A stretch of 43,628 nt of DNA from CAYUCE01 sp964443275 (lineage in GTDB: Bacteria; Bipolaricaulota; Bipolaricaulia; CAYUCE01), in contig CAYUCE010000012.1 of the NCBI GenBank assembly GCA_964443275.1, forward strand, positions 1-43,628, read 5' to 3'. This document shows positions 15,850 to 24,899 of this stretch, piece after piece (position 1 is the first letter of the stretch; the number at the start of each line of letters is the position of its first letter). The notes under the pieces were generated by a model, which was not told where the DNA came from, did not search any database, and worked only from the letters and a program-made list of their open reading frames with translations. Made by a program: the position numbers and the translations under genes.

Positions 15850-16378
15850 ACTTGGAGGATTCGGAGGACAAGGAATTATAACCTCTGGGTATATCATAGG
15901 GCACGCTGCTTCAATTTATGATAAAAAAAGCTCAACTTTAACTAGGGAGTATGGGCCTGAGAAAAGGGGAGCTAGGGTAGCCGCAGATGTAGTTATCTCT
16001 TCGGAGGAAATTGATTACCCTAAAGTAATAAAACCAGATTTACTCATATTAGTGGCTCAGGAAGCATACGATTATTACAGTCATAATATCAAAGACCAAG
16101 GGACGATATTGCTTGACCAAGATTTGGTGAAAGAGGATATGGATAAGCATCCCCATGCTAAAGTATATAAAATTCAAGCGAACAAGATGGCAGAAGAATT
16201 AGGAAAAAGAATTGTGGCTAACATAGTTATGATCGGTTTTTTCACCGCAGTTACCAGCATTATAAATCGTGATTCTATGAAGAAGGCAGTGTTTGATATT
16301 GTACCTGAGAAAGCGCGTGAGTTAAACGAGAAAGCTTTTAATTTAGGTTACAGGCGGGGAGAGGAAATAAAAGAATGA
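15839..16378 (+). CDS. korC: 2-oxoacid:ferredoxin oxidoreductase, gamma subunit
   Basis: A 179-residue subunit with the characteristic N-terminal GGFGGQGIITSGYIIGHAA and YGPEKRGARVAADVVIS segments of the catalytic-domain gamma chain. It starts inside the end of korB and overlaps hdrA by four bases. It completes the korDABC set. The overlap with hdrA suggests the oxidoreductase and the Hdr complex are made together, which fits sharing a ferredoxin pool. Confidence 0.93.
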   Translation: MEIRLGGFGGQGIITSGYIIGHAASIYDKKSSTLTREYGPEKRGARVAADVVISSEEIDYPKVIKPDLLILVAQEAYDYYSHNIKDQGTILLDQDLVKEDMDKHPHAKVYKIQANKMAEELGKRIVANIVMIGFFTAVTSIINRDSMKKAVFDIVPEKARELNEKAFNLGYRRGEEIKE

Positions 16379-18765
16379 ATAATGGTGAACCGAGAGTTGG
16401 AGTTTATATCTGTCACTGTGGGACAAACATCGCCGGAGTTATAGATGTAGAAGGGGTAGCCGATTTTGCCAGAAAGCTGGAAGGAGTGGTTTTGGCAAAG
16501 GATGTAATGTATGCATGCTCTGAGCCCACACAAAGGGAAATAAAGGAAGATATTCAGGAAGAAAAGCTTAACCAGGTGGTAGTGGCTGCTTGCTCCCCAA
16601 AGATGCACGAGCCCACCTTTCAGGCGGTGGTGGAAGAGGCAGGATTAAATAAATATCTTTTCGAGATGGCCAATATTCGGGAACAGGATAGCTGGGTTCA
16701 CAAAAAGAACGGAGCCCAAGCAACCGAGAAAGCAAAAGATCTGGTAAAAATGGCCGTTGCCCGGGCCCTGCTGCTAGCTCCCAATCAGGATGGTCAAATA
16801 CCTATAGGGGACAAGGTTTTGGTCATAGGTGGGGGGATAGCAGGAATACAGGCTTCTTTAGATCTGGCTGACGGGGGGTATCAGGTATACTTGGTGGAGA
16901 AGGAACCCACTATCGGAGGAAGGATGGCTCAGTTGGATAAGACCTTCCCCACCCTGGATTGTTCTACCTGTATTCTCGCCCCTAAGATGAGTGAAGTAGC
17001 CAGAAATCCCAATATTGAAGTTATTGCAAACGCTGAAGTAACTCAGATTGACGGGCATGTAGGAGATTTCACCGCACACATCAATCAGAAAGCGCGGTTT
17101 GTAACCAGCGATTGTACAAGTTGTAATGATTGTACCGAAGTATGTCCGGTGGCTTTACCGGACGAATTTAACTCCAACCTGTCTGAGCGTAAGGCCATTT
17201 ACAAACCTTTCCCCCAGGCAGTGCCTTCAGAATACGTAATCGATTTTGAAAGCTGTCTGAACGAGGAAAACTTAATTGCCTGCGAAAAATGCATCCAAGC
17301 CTGCGATCCAAAGGCTATTAGCTTCGACCTACCACTCACCAATAATTTTCGGATAGATATTGACACCATTATTGTAGCCACCGGGACGGACCCTTACGAT
17401 CCTGAAGAACTAAAGGAATACGGATATGGAAAATACGATGATGTAATATCAACGCTGGACTTCGAGCGGATAATAAATGCATCCGGTCCCACCAATGGAG
17501 AGCTGATAAGACCATCGAATAGAAAACCCCCTAAAAAAGTATCATTTATTCAATGTATAGGATCTCGTAACAGCACCGGTCTTTTTGAACATCCCTACTG
17601 TAGTGGGATTTGCTGTATGGTTAGTATAAAGCAAGCCTTTTTAATCAAGGAGAAATGGCCGGAAACCGAGGTGGAGATTTATTATATTGATATAAGGGCC
17701 GCCGGCAAAGGTTTTGAAGAACTCTACCAAAAGGTAAGAAAAGAAGGGGTACATTTTATTAAGGGTATTCCGGCGGAGATAAGAGAAGAAGATGGTAAGC
17801 TGAGGTTAACCGGGGAAAACATCTTGATGGGCGAGATGTACGATAATCAGACTGATCTGGTGATACTTTCGGTGGGACTGGAGGCCAGAGAATCAAGTTT
17901 GGATATCCAAAAAAGACTAAATATCTGCGCTGTGAACTCGGATGGATTCTTTATCGAGAAACATCCCAAGCTTGAACCAGTAGATACCGCGAATGCGGGA
18001 ATCTTCATAGCCGGAACTGCCGAAAGCCCTAAGGATATAAGAGAATCCTCTACCCAAGGTAAAGCGGCCGCTTCCCGGGCCAGCAGACTGATGAAACAGG
18101 AGTTCATAAAGATAGAAGCATTGACGGCGGTAGTTGATGAAGACCTGTGTAGCGGATGTGAGGTATGTGTCAGCGTATGTCCCTACGATGCGATTGAGAT
18201 GAGAGATGGGAGGGCCTCGGTAATCGACGCCGCTTGTCAGGGTTGTGGGGCTTGTGCTTCCTCTTGCCCGACTGGAGCTATCACTATGCTTCACTTCACC
18301 GATGACCAGATATTAGCTCAGGTGGATAAGGCATTAGAGGTAGATCCAGAAAAGAAAATGATTGTGTTTGCCTGTAATTGGTGCTCTTACGAAGCGGCGG
18401 ATCTAGCCGGGTCTTCAAGATCTGAATATCCGGCCTCTAGTCGGATAATAAGGGTGATGTGCTCCGGACGTATGGATCCCCAAATCATACTAAGAGCATT
18501 TCAAAAAGGGGCGGGTGGTGTATTGTTATCCGGTTGTCATCCGGGGGATTGTCATTATTTGGATAGCAATTATAGAGCTTGGGCTAGACATAGGTTACTC
18601 CGTAAATATTTAAAAAGCATGGGAATAGATGAAAGAAGGTTCGAATTGGGATGGTTTAGTGCGGGTGAAGCTAAAGAGATGGTGGAAAAGCTTTACCAGA
18701 TGGATGAAGTAATACAGAAGCTATCCAAAAGAGATATAAGAAGGACTGTAAATGCAGTAAACTAG
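16375..18765 (+). CDS. hdrA: HdrA-like electron-bifurcating flavoprotein with fused MvhD domain
   Basis: A 796-residue flavin and iron-sulfur protein. The N-terminal HdrA domain carries CHCG (13-16). The FAD motif GGGIAG is near 152, followed by CSTCILAPKM (about 196), an inserted ferredoxin region with CTSCNDCTEVCP (about 247) and CEKCIQAC, and the HdrA cysteines CIGSRN and YCSGICCMVS. A two-cluster ferredoxin (CSGCEVCVSVCP, CQGCGACASSCP) is near 590-630. Residues about 640-796 are an MvhD domain (FACNWC, MCSGRMD, GCHPGDCHY), the [2Fe-2S] adaptor that links Hdr to hydrogenase. HdrA is the bifurcation site in methanogens. The fused MvhD, and the absence of a separate mvhD near mvhGA, suggest direct docking of the hydrogenase encoded downstream. 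Confidence 0.93.
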   Translation: MNNGEPRVGVYICHCGTNIAGVIDVEGVADFARKLEGVVLAKDVMYACSEPTQREIKEDIQEEKLNQVVVAACSPKMHEPTFQAVVEEAGLNKYLFEMANIREQDSWVHKKNGAQATEKAKDLVKMAVARALLLAPNQDGQIPIGDKVLVIGGGIAGIQASLDLADGGYQVYLVEKEPTIGGRMAQLDKTFPTLDCSTCILAPKMSEVARNPNIEVIANAEVTQIDGHVGDFTAHINQKARFVTSDCTSCNDCTEVCPVALPDEFNSNLSERKAIYKPFPQAVPSEYVIDFESCLNEENLIACEKCIQACDPKAISFDLPLTNNFRIDIDTIIVATGTDPYDPEELKEYGYGKYDDVISTLDFERIINASGPTNGELIRPSNRKPPKKVSFIQCIGSRNSTGLFEHPYCSGICCMVSIKQAFLIKEKWPETEVEIYYIDIRAAGKGFEELYQKVRKEGVHFIKGIPAEIREEDGKLRLTGENILMGEMYDNQTDLVILSVGLEARESSLDIQKRLNICAVNSDGFFIEKHPKLEPVDTANAGIFIAGTAESPKDIRESSTQGKAAASRASRLMKQEFIKIEALTAVVDEDLCSGCEVCVSVCPYDAIEMRDGRASVIDAACQGCGACASSCPTGAITMLHFTDDQILAQVDKALEVDPEKKMIVFACNWCSYEAADLAGSSRSEYPASSRIIRVMCSGRMDPQIILRAFQKGAGGVLLSGCHPGDCHYLDSNYRAWARHRLLRKYLKSMGIDERRFELGWFSAGEAKEMVEKLYQMDEVIQKLSKRDIRRTVNAVN

Positions 18766-18817
18766 GAAATGAGAGGGAGAAGGTACTAATAGGGGATAAA
18801 GATTAAGTGATCAAACA

Positions 18818-19231
18818 ATGACCAAGATTAAACCATTTGTTTCAAAAGAATACACTAAGAAAACCCTCCTAGAGAAGGTGGCGGAGCTTTCGGGCCAGGA
18901 TATATTTGCCTGTTACCATTGTGGAAAATGTTCCGGGAGTTGTCCTTATGTTTCCCAGATGGATCAGACCCCCCGGGTTGCATTGGAATATCTAATGGAA
19001 GGGCGGGTGGAGATTTTAGATTCCAATACTATTTGGCTCTGTTCTTCTTGCTATACTTGTCAAGCAAGATGTCCCAACGATATTGATATTGCTAAGGTAA
19101 TGGAAGCCTTGAGGCAAATAATTTTAAGAAAAGGTATAGATTACGCTGATCTTGCTGATCTACCTCCTGAGGAAATTGCGAAATTACCTCAAATTGCTTT
19201 GGTGGGCAATTTCAGAAAGGAGACTGGGTAG
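18818..19231 (+). CDS. hdrC: Heterodisulfide reductase subunit C-like iron-sulfur protein
   Basis: A 137-residue soluble protein with two [4Fe-4S] motifs, CYHCGKCSGSCPY (about residues 28-40) and CSSCYTCQARCP (about 70-81). It is typical HdrC, the wire between HdrA and HdrB. The ATG lacks a strong ribosome site. It follows hdrA by 52 bases, and hdrB starts seven bases after its stop. No membrane helices are present, so this is the cytosolic HdrABC type, not HdrDE. Confidence 0.92.
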   Translation: MTKIKPFVSKEYTKKTLLEKVAELSGQDIFACYHCGKCSGSCPYVSQMDQTPRVALEYLMEGRVEILDSNTIWLCSSCYTCQARCPNDIDIAKVMEALRQIILRKGIDYADLADLPPEEIAKLPQIALVGNFRKETG

Positions 19232-19238
19232 ATAAAAA

Positions 19239-20132
19239 ATGAGAATACCTTATTATCCAGGATGCACCCTAAAAACTCAGGCCAGAAATTTTGAAACCTC
19301 AGCTTTAGCAGCTGCCAAAGAGCTGGATATAGAATTAATCGAACTTCCTAGATGGAACTGCTGTGGGGTAGTTTTTTCGCTTACAGATGATGACCTAATG
19401 CATCATGTTGCCCCAATCAGGAACTTAATTAGAGTTAGCGAAATGGAACAAAATGGGTTAGTTGAGGACAGCAATCATTTACTTACCTTGTGTACAATGT
19501 GCTATAATACTTTAAAAAGAGCTAACCTTCGAGTAAAGGAAGATTCGGACGATTTACAAAAAATCAACGACTTGATGTATCTGGAGGAGGACTATGAAGG
19601 TGATTTAGAGGTTATACACTTTTTGGAATTATTAAAGGACATAGGTTTTGAAAAAGTAAAAGAGAGAGTAAATAATCCACTACAAGGGTTGAAGATAGCG
19701 CCGTATTATGGCTGTATGTTACTAAAGCCCCGAGAAGTGGGGATTGGTGATCCAGAAGAACCTACTATTCAAGCTGATTTACTTTCAGCTTTAGGTGCAG
19801 AAGTTATTGATAATCCTTATAAGAAATTGTGTTGTGGCAGCTATCAAACAGTTAGGAATAAACAGGTAGTTTCCGATCTGGCCTATAAGATCCTCACCCA
19901 TGCTCAAAAGGAAGGTGCTGATGCAATTTCATTAAGTTGTCCTCTTTGTATGTTTAATCTTGACTCCAGACAAAAGGAAATTAAGAAAGAAAAGCCTGAA
20001 TTCAAGAAGATTCCGATATTTTACTTTACCCAACTTATGGCTGTTGGTTTTGGATTGGATGAAAAGGAGTGTGGTTTTGAGCTAAATTATGTAGATCCAA
20101 GGCCACTTCTTTCTAAGACAAATCTTATATAA
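19239..20132 (+). CDS. hdrB: Heterodisulfide reductase subunit B-like protein
   Basis: A 297-residue protein with two complete CCG domains. The first has Cys in YYPGC, CC in WNCCG, and CTMC. The second has YYGC, LCCG and CPLC. In methanogens these bind two non-cubane [4Fe-4S] clusters that split the CoM-CoB heterodisulfide. Bacteria normally lack that substrate, so here HdrB may reduce another disulfide or pass electrons to the FrdB/FrdA pair encoded next. All ligand cysteines are present, so it should be a redox-active subunit and not a relic. Confidence 0.92.
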   Translation: MRIPYYPGCTLKTQARNFETSALAAAKELDIELIELPRWNCCGVVFSLTDDDLMHHVAPIRNLIRVSEMEQNGLVEDSNHLLTLCTMCYNTLKRANLRVKEDSDDLQKINDLMYLEEDYEGDLEVIHFLELLKDIGFEKVKERVNNPLQGLKIAPYYGCMLLKPREVGIGDPEEPTIQADLLSALGAEVIDNPYKKLCCGSYQTVRNKQVVSDLAYKILTHAQKEGADAISLSCPLCMFNLDSRQKEIKKEKPEFKKIPIFYFTQLMAVGFGLDEKECGFELNYVDPRPLLSKTNLI

Positions 20133-20141
20133 GGAGGAAGA

Positions 20142-20930
20142 ATGAAAAATAAGAAAGAACCTTCATCTGATAAGAAATTAGATACCAAAGAGATTATGGA
20201 AAGAATCGCTGAGGCAAGTAGGCAGGTAGTTTCAGGGGTTGAAGATGAGGAAGTGGAGGATTGGGTAACAATTTACGTAATGGGAAGAGCATATGATATT
20301 CCAGCTGACTTGACCATATTGACTGCCATGGAGTACGCAGGATACAAGTTTGTTAGAGGGGTGGGATGTCGGCAAGGGTTCTGCGGTGCCTGCTCTACAG
20401 TATATAGAAAGAAGGGCGAATATAAACTTCAAACTGGGATGGCATGCCAGACTAGGGTAGAAGATGGTATGTATCTGGTTCAAATACCATTTACCCCGGC
20501 AGAAAAACCAACCTATGATATCACTAAACTGGAATACGGGCCAAATACTCTATTTCAATATTATCCGGAGATTGCCCGATGTGTATCCTGCAATACTTGC
20601 ACCAAAGCGTGTCCGCAGGATCTGGAAGTTATGGATTATGTTCAGGCGGCGATTAAGGGAGATTTCGAACAGCTAGCTGAGGAATCATTTGATTGTATAC
20701 AGTGTGGACTCTGTGCAATAAGATGTCCGGCCGATATAGTCCAATACAATGTTGCTCAACTGGGTAGAAGACTGTATGGGAGATATGAGAAGCCAGAGCC
20801 GGAGCATCTTACCAAGAGGCTGGACCAGATTAAAGAAGGAAAATTTGATGAGAAATTAGAGGAAATTACGAAACTTGAAAGAGAAGAATTGGAGAAAGTA
20901 TATGCCCAGCGGCAAAGAGAAGAAGGCTAA
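20142..20930 (+). CDS. frdB: Fumarate reductase/succinate dehydrogenase-like iron-sulfur subunit
   Basis: A 262-residue FrdB/TfrB-type protein. The plant-type [2Fe-2S] motif is CRQGFCGAC with the fourth Cys in TGMAC. Two cubane motifs follow, CVSCNTCTKACP and CIQCGLCAIRCP. In methanogen thiol:fumarate reductase the B subunit carries a C-terminal HdrB domain. Here that part is the separate gene just upstream. An AAGGAGG site precedes the ATG. The C-terminal 45 residues are charged and helical. It should relay electrons to the flavoprotein FrdA. Confidence 0.9.
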   Translation: MKNKKEPSSDKKLDTKEIMERIAEASRQVVSGVEDEEVEDWVTIYVMGRAYDIPADLTILTAMEYAGYKFVRGVGCRQGFCGACSTVYRKKGEYKLQTGMACQTRVEDGMYLVQIPFTPAEKPTYDITKLEYGPNTLFQYYPEIARCVSCNTCTKACPQDLEVMDYVQAAIKGDFEQLAEESFDCIQCGLCAIRCPADIVQYNVAQLGRRLYGRYEKPEPEHLTKRLDQIKEGKFDEKLEEITKLEREELEKVYAQRQREEG

Positions 20931-20944
20931 TTCAGGAGGCTAAA

Positions 20945-22603
20945 ATGGCTGAATTAAAGTATATTGAAGGATATCCTGAATATATATATAAAAAGATAGA
21001 TAAAGTTCATGCTACTAGGGGAAAGAGAAAAGATTATACTCCTGACCCTATGAGCAAAGAAGAACAGGAAGAAGTGTTGGAACTTCACCCTGATTATGCC
21101 CCGGGTGGTAAAAGGGAGATTTCCATTGGGCCAAATAAAGGAGACATTGCTCCTGACCCAGTGGTGGATTTGCTTGAAGCATATCCACTGGTGGAAGGGG
21201 AAGAAATTGACATATCTACCCCGGATTTCAGTGTGGATATTTTGATAATTGGAGGGGGACTTGCGGGAACTACTGCAGCTATATGGGCGAACAATGAGGG
21301 GATACCTGCCGATAAGATTTTACTTGCTAACAAATTAAGGCACGGGGATGCCAACTCGATCATGGCGGAAGGGGGGACTCAAGCTGCAGACCGAGAGATT
21401 GATTCCCCTCAAAGGCATTATATAGATACTATGGGAGGAGGTCACTTTACCAATAAACCGGATGTCCTACGGGGATTGGTTGAAGATGCTCCCTTCATCA
21501 TGCATTGGTTGCATGAATTAGGAGCCATGATTGATAGGGATGAGGACGGTAATTTCGTGGAAAAATGGGGAGGGGGGACTTCGATAAGGAGGTTACATTC
21601 CTGTAAGGACTACACAGGCCTGGAGGAGTTTAGAGTCATACGAGATGAATTTAGGGGTAGGGAAATAGGTTGCATTGAACATTATCCAGCAATCGAGCTT
21701 CTAACTGATGGTAAAAATAGGGTTACCGGAGCAGTTCTTTATAACCTTGAAACCGGAGCATATAAAATTGTAAGAGCAAAAGCAACCATTCTGGCCACCG
21801 GGGGTTTCGGAAGGCTACATATAAGAGGATTTCCTACTACCAACCATTACGGGGCTACTTGTGATGGTGTGGTCTTGGCTTATCGAGCAGGGGCGAAATT
21901 GAGGGATACTGACACAGTTCAGTATCATCCAACTGGGGCAGCATATCCCATTCAGATCGTGGGTTACCTGCTTACCGAAAAATTAAGAAGCTCTGGAGCC
22001 CAGCCGGTAAATGCAAATGGTGAAGCCTTTGTTTTCCCACTGGAACCGAGAGATGTTGAGGCTTCCGCCATAATAAGGGAATGTTATGTACGTGATAATG
22101 GAATCACAACTCCAACCGGTCTTCGGGGTGTATGGCTGGATACTCCAATGATTGAAGAAAAGAATGGAGAAGGCTATATCGAAGATGCTTTTCCCGGTAT
22201 GCATAGAATGTTCTCCCGTTATGATATTGATATGAGAAAAAATCCCGTTTTAGTTTTTCCCACCCTCCACTATCAAAATGGAGGAGTAGAAACGGATCCT
22301 TGGGGCCATACTAACCTGGATGGATTATGGGTAGCAGGAGAAGTTTCAGGGGGAGTGCATGGGAAGAATAGATTAATGGGCAATTCCACCCTAGGTACAA
22401 TGGTTTTCGGTAGAAGATCGGGTATATCAGCTGCTGAATATGTAGAATCCGGTGCAGATCAAGGTAAACTTACTCTTGAACACCAAAAAAGCTACGTTCA
22501 AATGTTAAAGGAAGCGAATATTTCACCGGAAAGAAGATCACCGTTGCTTTTACCTGATTACAGAGGCAAGGAAGCCTTGGCAAGAATGATCGATGTGTTC
22601 TAA
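20945..22603 (+). CDS. frdA: Fumarate reductase-like flavoprotein subunit
   Basis: A 552-residue FAD protein of the FrdA/SdhA/TfrA family. The FAD motif ILIIGGGLAGTTAA starts near residue 99, after an unusual charged N-terminal extension of about 95 residues. Catalytic residues known from E. coli FrdA are matched: His in QYHPTG, Arg in TEKLRSSG, His in HYQNGG and Arg in HGKNRLMGNS. The histidine that binds FAD covalently in E. coli aligns with Asn (ANSIMAEGG, about residue 137), so FAD is probably non-covalent. The C-terminal helical domain is much shorter than in SdhA. No membrane anchor gene is adjacent. The direction of the reaction is inferred from context. Confidence 0.88.
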   Translation: MAELKYIEGYPEYIYKKIDKVHATRGKRKDYTPDPMSKEEQEEVLELHPDYAPGGKREISIGPNKGDIAPDPVVDLLEAYPLVEGEEIDISTPDFSVDILIIGGGLAGTTAAIWANNEGIPADKILLANKLRHGDANSIMAEGGTQAADREIDSPQRHYIDTMGGGHFTNKPDVLRGLVEDAPFIMHWLHELGAMIDRDEDGNFVEKWGGGTSIRRLHSCKDYTGLEEFRVIRDEFRGREIGCIEHYPAIELLTDGKNRVTGAVLYNLETGAYKIVRAKATILATGGFGRLHIRGFPTTNHYGATCDGVVLAYRAGAKLRDTDTVQYHPTGAAYPIQIVGYLLTEKLRSSGAQPVNANGEAFVFPLEPRDVEASAIIRECYVRDNGITTPTGLRGVWLDTPMIEEKNGEGYIEDAFPGMHRMFSRYDIDMRKNPVLVFPTLHYQNGGVETDPWGHTNLDGLWVAGEVSGGVHGKNRLMGNSTLGTMVFGRRSGISAAEYVESGADQGKLTLEHQKSYVQMLKEANISPERRSPLLLPDYRGKEALARMIDVF

Positions 22604-22628
22604 GCGCAAATTAGGAGGTAGAAAATAG

Positions 22629-23984
22629 ATGGTTGAAGAGATAGATGAAGAAGAACTTTTAAAAAAAGCGGAAAAACCAGGTAAAGATGCCCTAAAACTT
22701 CATCCTTTTTATCAAGGTAAAGTTCAGGTAAATCCCAAATGTGCCATTCGGAGTTTTGAAGATTTTGCCATCTGGTATACGCCGGGGGTAGCCAAGCCCT
22801 GTGAGGAAATAGATGCTGATCCATCCAAGGTCTTTGAATATACCAATAAATCCAATATGGTGGCCGTGGTATCCGATGGGACCAGGGTGTTGGGACTGGG
22901 TGATATAGGACCCAAAGCTGGCCTGCCGGTGATGGAAGGAAAGGCTATCCTTTTTAAATACCTAGGAGGAATTGATGCTTTTCCTATCACTTTAGATACC
23001 AAGGACCCGGAGGAGATCATCAGGACAGTTAAGATACTGGAGCCGGCCTTTGGAGGCATAAATTTAGAAGACATTGCCAAGCCTAAGTGCTTTGAGATAC
23101 TAGATAGATTAAGAGAAGAGATGGATATTCCAGTATGGCATGATGACCAACAAGGTACAGCTTCCATTGAACTGGCCGGGATAATAAATGCCTTAAAAAT
23201 AGTGGGTAAAAAACTAGACCAAGCTACCTATTCTATCATCGGAGCAGGTGCAGCAAACGTTGCTTTAACTAGGGTAATGTTTGCAGCGGGAGTGCCTCCG
23301 GCCCAGGTGATAGTCTCTGACAGTAAAGGTATACTCCATGATGGGCGAGAGGATTTGGAGGAGAATAAGGACTACAACCCCTATAAGTGGGACCTGGCAC
23401 GGAAGACCAACGGGGAAAAGCGGGTAGGTGATTTAGAAGAAGCGATAAAGGATACTGATGTACTGGTAGCCGCCTCCAAACCTGGTCCGGGAGTGATTAA
23501 GAAAGAGTGGATATCCACCATGAACAAAGATTCAATAGTTTTTGTGGTAGCTAACCCTATTCCTGAAATCTGGCCCTGGAAAGCAAAGGAAGCCGGAGCC
23601 AGAATAGTGGGAACCGGGCGCTCCGATTTTCCTAACCAAATTAATAATTCAATAGGATTTCCGGGCATCTTTAGGGGAACCTTAGATGTGCAAGCGAAAA
23701 CGATCACCGATGAAATGGCCATAGCTGCAGCTTATGCTATTGCTGAAACTGCCGAGCAGAAGGGGTTAAGAGAAGACTATGTAGTGCCTACAATGGATGA
23801 GTGGGAAGTATTTATCAATCAGGCAGTGGCAGTAGGTAAAAAAGCCATCGATCAAGGGATTGCCAGAAAGAAGCTTTCTGAGCAAGAACTGGAGGAAAAG
23901 GCAAGAAAAAGGATCGAAAAGGCTAGAGAATGGACTCAAAAAGCACAAGAAATAGGGCTCATTGAGCTTCCTCCAGAAGATTAA
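22629..23984 (+). CDS. NAD(P)-dependent malic enzyme (oxaloacetate-decarboxylating type)
   Basis: A 451-residue bacterial malic enzyme that interconverts malate with pyruvate, CO2 and NAD(P)H. The N-terminal malic domain has WYTPGVAKPCEEI and VVSDGTRVLGLGDIGPKAGLPVMEGK. Metal-binding acidic residues lie in VWHDDQQGTA. The Rossmann domain starts at SIIGAGAANVAL. No C-terminal phosphotransacetylase domain is fused. The ribosome site is AGGAGG. Placed between fumarate reductase and fumarase, it most likely makes malate by reductive carboxylation of pyruvate, but the sequence does not show direction or cofactor preference. Confidence 0.94.
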   Translation: MVEEIDEEELLKKAEKPGKDALKLHPFYQGKVQVNPKCAIRSFEDFAIWYTPGVAKPCEEIDADPSKVFEYTNKSNMVAVVSDGTRVLGLGDIGPKAGLPVMEGKAILFKYLGGIDAFPITLDTKDPEEIIRTVKILEPAFGGINLEDIAKPKCFEILDRLREEMDIPVWHDDQQGTASIELAGIINALKIVGKKLDQATYSIIGAGAANVALTRVMFAAGVPPAQVIVSDSKGILHDGREDLEENKDYNPYKWDLARKTNGEKRVGDLEEAIKDTDVLVAASKPGPGVIKKEWISTMNKDSIVFVVANPIPEIWPWKAKEAGARIVGTGRSDFPNQINNSIGFPGIFRGTLDVQAKTITDEMAIAAAYAIAETAEQKGLREDYVVPTMDEWEVFINQAVAVGKKAIDQGIARKKLSEQELEEKARKRIEKAREWTQKAQEIGLIELPPED

Positions 23985-24026
23985 ATGGCCGGAATCCGGC
24001 ACCCATAACAAAAGAGGAGGTCAGTA

Positions 24027-24899
24027 ATGGATTTGGATAAACTAGCTTTCCAGCTAGTAGAACCTATTAAAGAATCGGTGACTACCTTACCACAGCCCAC
24101 TCTTCATGCCTTAAAAGAAGCCAGGGATCGGGAAGAAGGGGGGGCTAAAGTGCAGCTAGAGGCCATGCTAGAAGCAATAGAAATTAGCCAAAAACAAGGT
24201 ATCCCTATTTGCCAGGACACCGGGACTCCTACTTTCTATGTTCAGGTGGGCTCTTCTTTTCCGGCAATAAACGAACTGGACAGGATGGAATCCACCCTTA
24301 AGAAAGCAATTAGGAAAGCTACGGTAGAGGTTCCCATTAGGCCCAATACAGTTCATCCTATTAGCGGAAAAAACCCTGGTGACAATACGGGACTTCACAT
24401 TCCCTATATAGACTGGACGATATCTGAGGGAGATGAGCTAATTATGACTTATCTACCCAAAGGTGGAGGATCTACTAATATGAGCCAGCTTACCATGATG
24501 ACCCCGGGGCGAGGGCTAAAAGGAGTAAAGGAGATTGTGCTGGAGCGAATAGCTTCTATGGAAGGTAAACCTTGTCCACCCACTGTGGTGGGAGTAGGTA
24601 TCGGGGGGTCTGCATCTATAGCTTTAAATTTGGCCAAAAAATCGTTACTTAGACCGGTGGGAAAGCGTCATCAGGAGGAGGAAATAGCAAATATAGAAAA
24701 AGAACTTTTGGAAAAAGCCAATCAGCTAGGAATTGGCCCCATGGGGGTAGGAGGAAAGACTACAGTACTTGATGTGAAGTTAGAATATGAGTATAGGCAT
24801 CCTGCTTCCTATCCCATAGGCATCGCCCCTCAGTGCTGGGCTAACCGGAGGGTTTCCGTTAAGGTCAATCCAGATTCCTCAGTAGAGGTGATAGGATGA
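24027..24899 (+). CDS. Fumarate hydratase class I, alpha subunit
   Basis: A 290-residue N-terminal-type subunit of the oxygen-sensitive [4Fe-4S] fumarase (two-subunit TtdA/FumA family). Conserved segments include PICQDTGTPTFYV with the first cluster Cys, VHPISGKNPGDNTG, LPKGGGSTNMS, PPTVVGVGIGG and PMGVGGKTTVLDV. It overlaps the beta gene by four bases. Tartrate dehydratase has the same organisation, but the neighbouring malic enzyme and fumarate reductase favour malate-fumarate conversion. Confidence 0.92.
   Translation: MDLDKLAFQLVEPIKESVTTLPQPTLHALKEARDREEGGAKVQLEAMLEAIEISQKQGIPICQDTGTPTFYVQVGSSFPAINELDRMESTLKKAIRKATVEVPIRPNTVHPISGKNPGDNTGLHIPYIDWTISEGDELIMTYLPKGGGSTNMSQLTMMTPGRGLKGVKEIVLERIASMEGKPCPPTVVGVGIGGSASIALNLAKKSLLRPVGKRHQEEEIANIEKELLEKANQLGIGPMGVGGKTTVLDVKLEYEYRHPASYPIGIAPQCWANRRVSVKVNPDSSVEVIG

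Noticed and set aside
16375..18765. Selenocysteine in HdrA
   Set aside because: All expected positions are ordinary cysteine codons and no internal TGA occurs.
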